Source: CAZNPH01 sp964574985
GTDB lineage: Bacteria; Bacteroidota; Bacteroidia; Bacteroidales; SM23-62
DNA length: 64,000 nucleotides
Assembly (NCBI GenBank): GCA_964574985.1
Contig: CAZNPH010000001.1
Location: forward strand, 248,001 to 312,000
Direction: 5' to 3'
Shown here: piece after piece, positions 61,383-64,000 of the stretch
Numbering within the stretch: position 1 is the stretch's first letter
Layout: the number at the start of each line of letters is the position of its first letter
Notes under the pieces: generated by a model
Database searches by the model: none
What the model was told of the DNA's origin: nothing
Seen by the model: only the letters and a program-made list of their open reading frames with translations
Position numbers and translations under genes: made by a program

Positions 61383-62318
61383 TCAAAGGCACTGACTGGT
61401 CCGCCTCAATCTGACCCCATATACCTCTCCATCCCTGACCCCGAATGTGTTCGGGAATATTTTCCTGGCTTCTTCAACCAGAATGTCATGATTTTTGTAG
61501 CGGCTTGAGAAATGTCCGATCAGTAACTTTCCGGCTTTTGCCTTTCGGGCAATCCGGGCAGCCTGAACGGTTGTTGAATGATGGTTCTCCGCAGCCATAT
61601 CTTCATCCCGCTGAGCGAAGGTTGCTTCGTGAAACAGGACATCCACCTCTTTCACATGTTCGACAATGGATTCGGAATATTTTGTATCGGAACAATAGGC
61701 ATATGACCTGGGCACATAAGGCGGCAGCGTACATTCTTTGTTTTTAATGATCTTCCCGTCTCTTGTGACCAGGTCTGCCCCCTCTTTGATCTTCACAATA
61801 TCCCGGATGGCAATGTCATACTTCTCAATATAATCTTTGCGGATGTTGAGGGGCCGTTCTTTCTCACGGAAATAAAAACCGCAGGCAGGCACCCGGTGAT
61901 CCAGGGGAAAAGCATCAACAGTCATCAGATCATCTTCAAATATCCTTTCACTGGCATCACACGAGAGTGCATGAAATACGATCCTGAATCCCGGTTTGCC
62001 AAAATAGCCGGTATGATCATCAAGAATTCTCTCCAACATTGCCGGAACATACAGGTGAAGGTCGGTTTCCCTCCCAAGCAGACTGAACGACGAAATGAGT
62101 CCGAACAAACCATAAACGTGATCACCATGAAGATGGCTGATAAATATCCGGTTGATCTTTCCAAACCGGATTCTGTTTTTTCTGAGTTGTATCTGGGTGC
62201 CCTCCCCGCAATCGATCAAAAAAAAACGCTCACTGGCTTTAAGCAAATGAGCGGGAGGAAACTTATCTGAAGTGGGTAACGCAGAACCGCTTCCCAGAAT
62301 GGTTATGGAAAAAGACAC
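61383..62318 (-). CDS. rnz: Ribonuclease Z
   Basis: Cuts the 3' trailer of tRNA precursors. 311 residues from a GTG start at 62318. Metallo-beta-lactamase fold with the ISHLHGDHVYG motif, SYAYCSDTKYSE, LFHEATFAQRDEDMAAENHHSTTVQAARIA and LIGHFSSRYKN. The exosite arm is in DHRVPACGFYFREKERP. Upstream by 13 nt is a STAS gene; the two are probably co-transcribed. Confidence 0.95.
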   Translation of the reverse strand: MSFSITILGSGSALPTSDKFPPAHLLKASERFFLIDCGEGTQIQLRKNRIRFGKINRIFISHLHGDHVYGLFGLISSFSLLGRETDLHLYVPAMLERILDDHTGYFGKPGFRIVFHALSCDASERIFEDDLMTVDAFPLDHRVPACGFYFREKERPLNIRKDYIEKYDIAIRDIVKIKEGADLVTRDGKIIKNKECTLPPYVPRSYAYCSDTKYSESIVEHVKEVDVLFHEATFAQRDEDMAAENHHSTTVQAARIARKAKAGKLLIGHFSSRYKNHDILVEEARKIFPNTFGVRDGEVYGVRLRRTSQCL

Positions 62319-62331
62319 CCGTTATCAAGCT

Positions 62332-62679
62332 TTATTGCGCGTTCTTCAATAATTTAACGCCGTCTTCGACAGTATCCGTGATGTTCAGCACAGTGTCCAG
62401 TTGGGATATTGTGATCAGTCTTTCGACTGCATCATTCAATCCGGTCAGGACAAATGTCCCGCCCGCATTTTTGCAAAGACGGTTGGCCACAAGGATTGCA
62501 CTAAGACCTGATGAGTCACAATAACGCACATTACCTAGATCAAGTATAATATTCTTTTCACCATTACCCGAAACTAGTACAAGCTCAGATTTCAAGGTCG
62601 GGGCAATGTGTGTATCCAGTTTTTCTTCAACAACCTGAATCAATGTGTAATTGTCAAGTTTTTCGATCTTGAATTCCAT
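62332..62679 (-). CDS. STAS-domain anti-sigma factor antagonist-like protein
   Basis: 115 residues. STAS pattern KNIILDLGNVRYCDSSGLSAILVANRLCKNAGGTFVLTGLNDAVERLITISQLDTVLNI, with phospho-acceptor Ser in DSSG (55-58). The second such protein in the window and not a close copy of that at 47008. Its kinase could be the SiaB-like protein or an RsbW relative elsewhere. It lies between rpsA and rnz on the same strand. Confidence 0.92.
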   Translation of the reverse strand: MEFKIEKLDNYTLIQVVEEKLDTHIAPTLKSELVLVSGNGEKNIILDLGNVRYCDSSGLSAILVANRLCKNAGGTFVLTGLNDAVERLITISQLDTVLNITDTVEDGVKLLKNAQ

Positions 62680-62702
62680 TGTCGATATGATTTATGAATA
62701 CC

Positions 62703-64000
62703 TTATTTCTTTTTTTTGTGATCTTTTTTTCGCTCTTCCTCCATTTCTGTCTTCAATGCGGCAAGTTCGGAAATATCACCAAGGGTTGTCTTTTCCATGC
62801 TACCTTTGGCCTTTCTTGAAGGCTTCCTTGCACCCTGTTTCTCTTTTTTGCCATCCTTGTCTTTTACAGCGTCTTTTTTCTCATCATGGACCCTGGTATG
62901 CGAAAGAACGATCTTTTTTTGCGATTTGACAAAATCCAAAACTTTAAATTCCAGTTTTTCGTCAATTTTGGCTTTGCTGCCATCTTTCTTGATCATGTGT
63001 TTTGGAGTCACAAAGCCTTCAACTCCATAAGGCAAAGCCACCGTCGCACCCTTGTCAAATACTTCCACCACTGTCCCTTCATGAACCGATCCCGGTGTGA
63101 AAATGGTTTCAAAGACATCCCATGGATTCTCCTCGAGTTGTTTATGTCCCAGACTCAGTCTTCTGTTTCCCTTGTCAATTTCAAGGACCACCACCTCTAT
63201 TTCTTCTCCGACAGCAGTAAACTCCGCAGGATGTTTTATTTTCCTGGTCCATGAAAGATCCGAAATATGGATCAGTCCGTCAATACCTTCTTCTATCTCA
63301 ACAAACACTCCGAAATTAGTAAAGTTACGAACTTTTGCCTTATGTTTGGACCCAACGGGGTACTTTTCTTCAATATTTTCCCATGGATCGGGTTTCAATT
63401 GTTTCATGCCCAAAGACATTTTCCTTTCTTCCCTGTCCAGGGTAAGTATAACCCCTTCAACTTCATCGCCTACTTTCAGGAAATCCTGGGCGCTGCGCAG
63501 ATGCTGAGACCATGACATCTCGGAAACATGGATCAATCCCTCCACACCCGGAGCAATCTCAACAAACGCCCCGTAATCGGCCATGACCACCACTTTCCCT
63601 TTTACTTTATCACCTACTTTCAGTTCAGGGTCTAGTGAATCCCATGGATGAGGGGTCAGTTGTTTCAAACCCAGGGCAATGCGCTTTTTGTCATCATCAT
63701 AATCGAGGATCACAACATTCAGTTTCTGATCCAGTTCCACAATTTCTTCAGGATGATTGACACGACCCCAGGAAAGATCCGTAATGTGGATCAATCCGTC
63801 CACTCCCCCGAGATCAATGAACACCCCGTAAGAAGTGATGTTCTTTACCGTTCCTTCAAGAACCTGCCCTTTTTCGAGCTTGGCAATAATCTCTTTCTTT
63901 TGTTGTTCAAGTTCAGCTTCAATCAGGGCCTTGTGGGACACAACAACGTTTTTGTACTCATGATTTATCTTTACAACCTTGAAATCCATGGTCTTGCCAA
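62703..64000 (-). CDS. rpsA: 30S ribosomal protein S1, C-terminal part (runs off window)
   Basis: About 432 residues are present; the frame continues past base 64000 (GKT before the first Met), so this is the 3' portion. Four to five S1 RNA-binding repeats are seen: GQVLEGTVKNITSYGVFIDLGGVDGLIHITDLSW, GDKVKGKVVVMADYGAFVEIAPGVEGLIHVSEMSW, GSKHKAKVRNFTNFGVFVEIEEGIDGLIHISDLSW, and GSVHEGTVVEVFDKGATVALPYGVEGF. A Lys-rich tail (KDKDGKKEKQGARKPSRKAKG ... HKKKK) ends the protein. S1 binds mRNA during initiation; a divergent S1 is important in Bacteroidota, which lack Shine-Dalgarno use. Confidence 0.95.
   Translation of the reverse strand, partial: GKTMDFKVVKINHEYKNVVVSHKALIEAELEQQKKEIIAKLEKGQVLEGTVKNITSYGVFIDLGGVDGLIHITDLSWGRVNHPEEIVELDQKLNVVILDYDDDKKRIALGLKQLTPHPWDSLDPELKVGDKVKGKVVVMADYGAFVEIAPGVEGLIHVSEMSWSQHLRSAQDFLKVGDEVEGVILTLDREERKMSLGMKQLKPDPWENIEEKYPVGSKHKAKVRNFTNFGVFVEIEEGIDGLIHISDLSWTRKIKHPAEFTAVGEEIEVVVLEIDKGNRRLSLGHKQLEENPWDVFETIFTPGSVHEGTVVEVFDKGATVALPYGVEGFVTPKHMIKKDGSKAKIDEKLEFKVLDFVKSQKKIVLSHTRVHDEKKDAVKDKDGKKEKQGARKPSRKAKGSMEKTTLGDISELAALKTEMEEERKKDHKKKK

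Overview
The window reads as a chromosomal segment of a Bacteroidota (Bacteroidetes) bacterium, probably an anaerobic or facultative Bacteroidales-like lineage. The evidence is a type IX secretion signature (a CHU_C / type B sorting domain protein and a PorE-like TPR-propeller-OmpA lipoprotein-type protein), Bacteroidota-type promoters (TTTG, about 19 nt, TAnnTTTG), few Shine-Dalgarno sequences, a DAHP synthase-chorismate mutase fusion, a type IIIK phosphoglycerate dehydrogenase, ATP-type PEP carboxykinase next to pyruvate phosphate dikinase, and many exported proteins known only from this phylum. No rRNA, tRNA, CRISPR array, prophage or intact insertion sequence was seen. The window is nearly all coding, with about 50 protein genes, so the interest lies in the short non-coding gaps and in unusual proteins.

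Layout. 1-2804 (minus): an aromatic amino acid operon pheA-aroF/aroQ-aroB, preceded by a Bacteroidota promoter and TWO consecutive Phe/Tyr-rich leader peptides, each followed by an intrinsic terminator with a competing antiterminator arm: a tandem Phe attenuator. 2829-9067: nth (minus), then (plus) a metzincin-like exported protein with a degenerate zinc motif and a palindromic element at its 3' end, a cysteine desulfurase-SelD fusion, a MORN-repeat protein, a lipoprotein and a small secreted protein. 9069-12969: uvrA (minus), then an ECF sigma factor with a small acidic protein gene (plus). 12987-22099 (minus): rsmE, a 1498-residue exported protein of unknown function, tpiA, a lone ABC permease, a DoxX/MauE-type membrane protein and tmk. 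22164-24464 (plus): folP, cdaA and a decayed MscS-channel pseudogene. 24457-30723 (minus): plsY, pckA, ppdK, xerD. 30830-35197 (plus): a small exported protein, a T9SS cargo-like protein and a TPR protein. 35179-39476 (minus): serC-serA-DUF1015-DHODH-like cluster. 39630-41474 (plus): PhoD-like phosphoesterase. 41476-46449 (minus): comB, gcvT, PorE-like protein, TPR protein. 46647-47346 (plus): Hpt and STAS proteins. 47347-49941 (minus): clpB. 50174-51457 (plus): PDZ aspartyl protease. 51488-53674 (minus): DPP-IV-like peptidase. 53791-56871 (plus): large ABCG-like transporter. 56957-64000 (minus): siaC-siaB signalling pair, ctpA, guaA, rnz, a STAS protein and the 3' part of rpsA.

How the genes work together. 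The pheA-aroF-aroB operon covers entry to the shikimate pathway and the branch to phenylalanine, and the leader would let translation of Phe/Tyr codons gate it. ppdK and pckA are adjacent enzymes of PEP/pyruvate/oxaloacetate exchange. serC and serA make serine. Hpt, two STAS proteins, SiaB (GHKL kinase) and SiaC (its phospho-acceptor) suggest phospho-switch signalling, though the SiaA phosphatase and SiaD cyclase partners are not in the window. The exported peptidases, TPR proteins and T9SS-linked proteins point to an active envelope and secretion apparatus.

All assignments come from reading the translated sequence and recalled family features; no database search was run.
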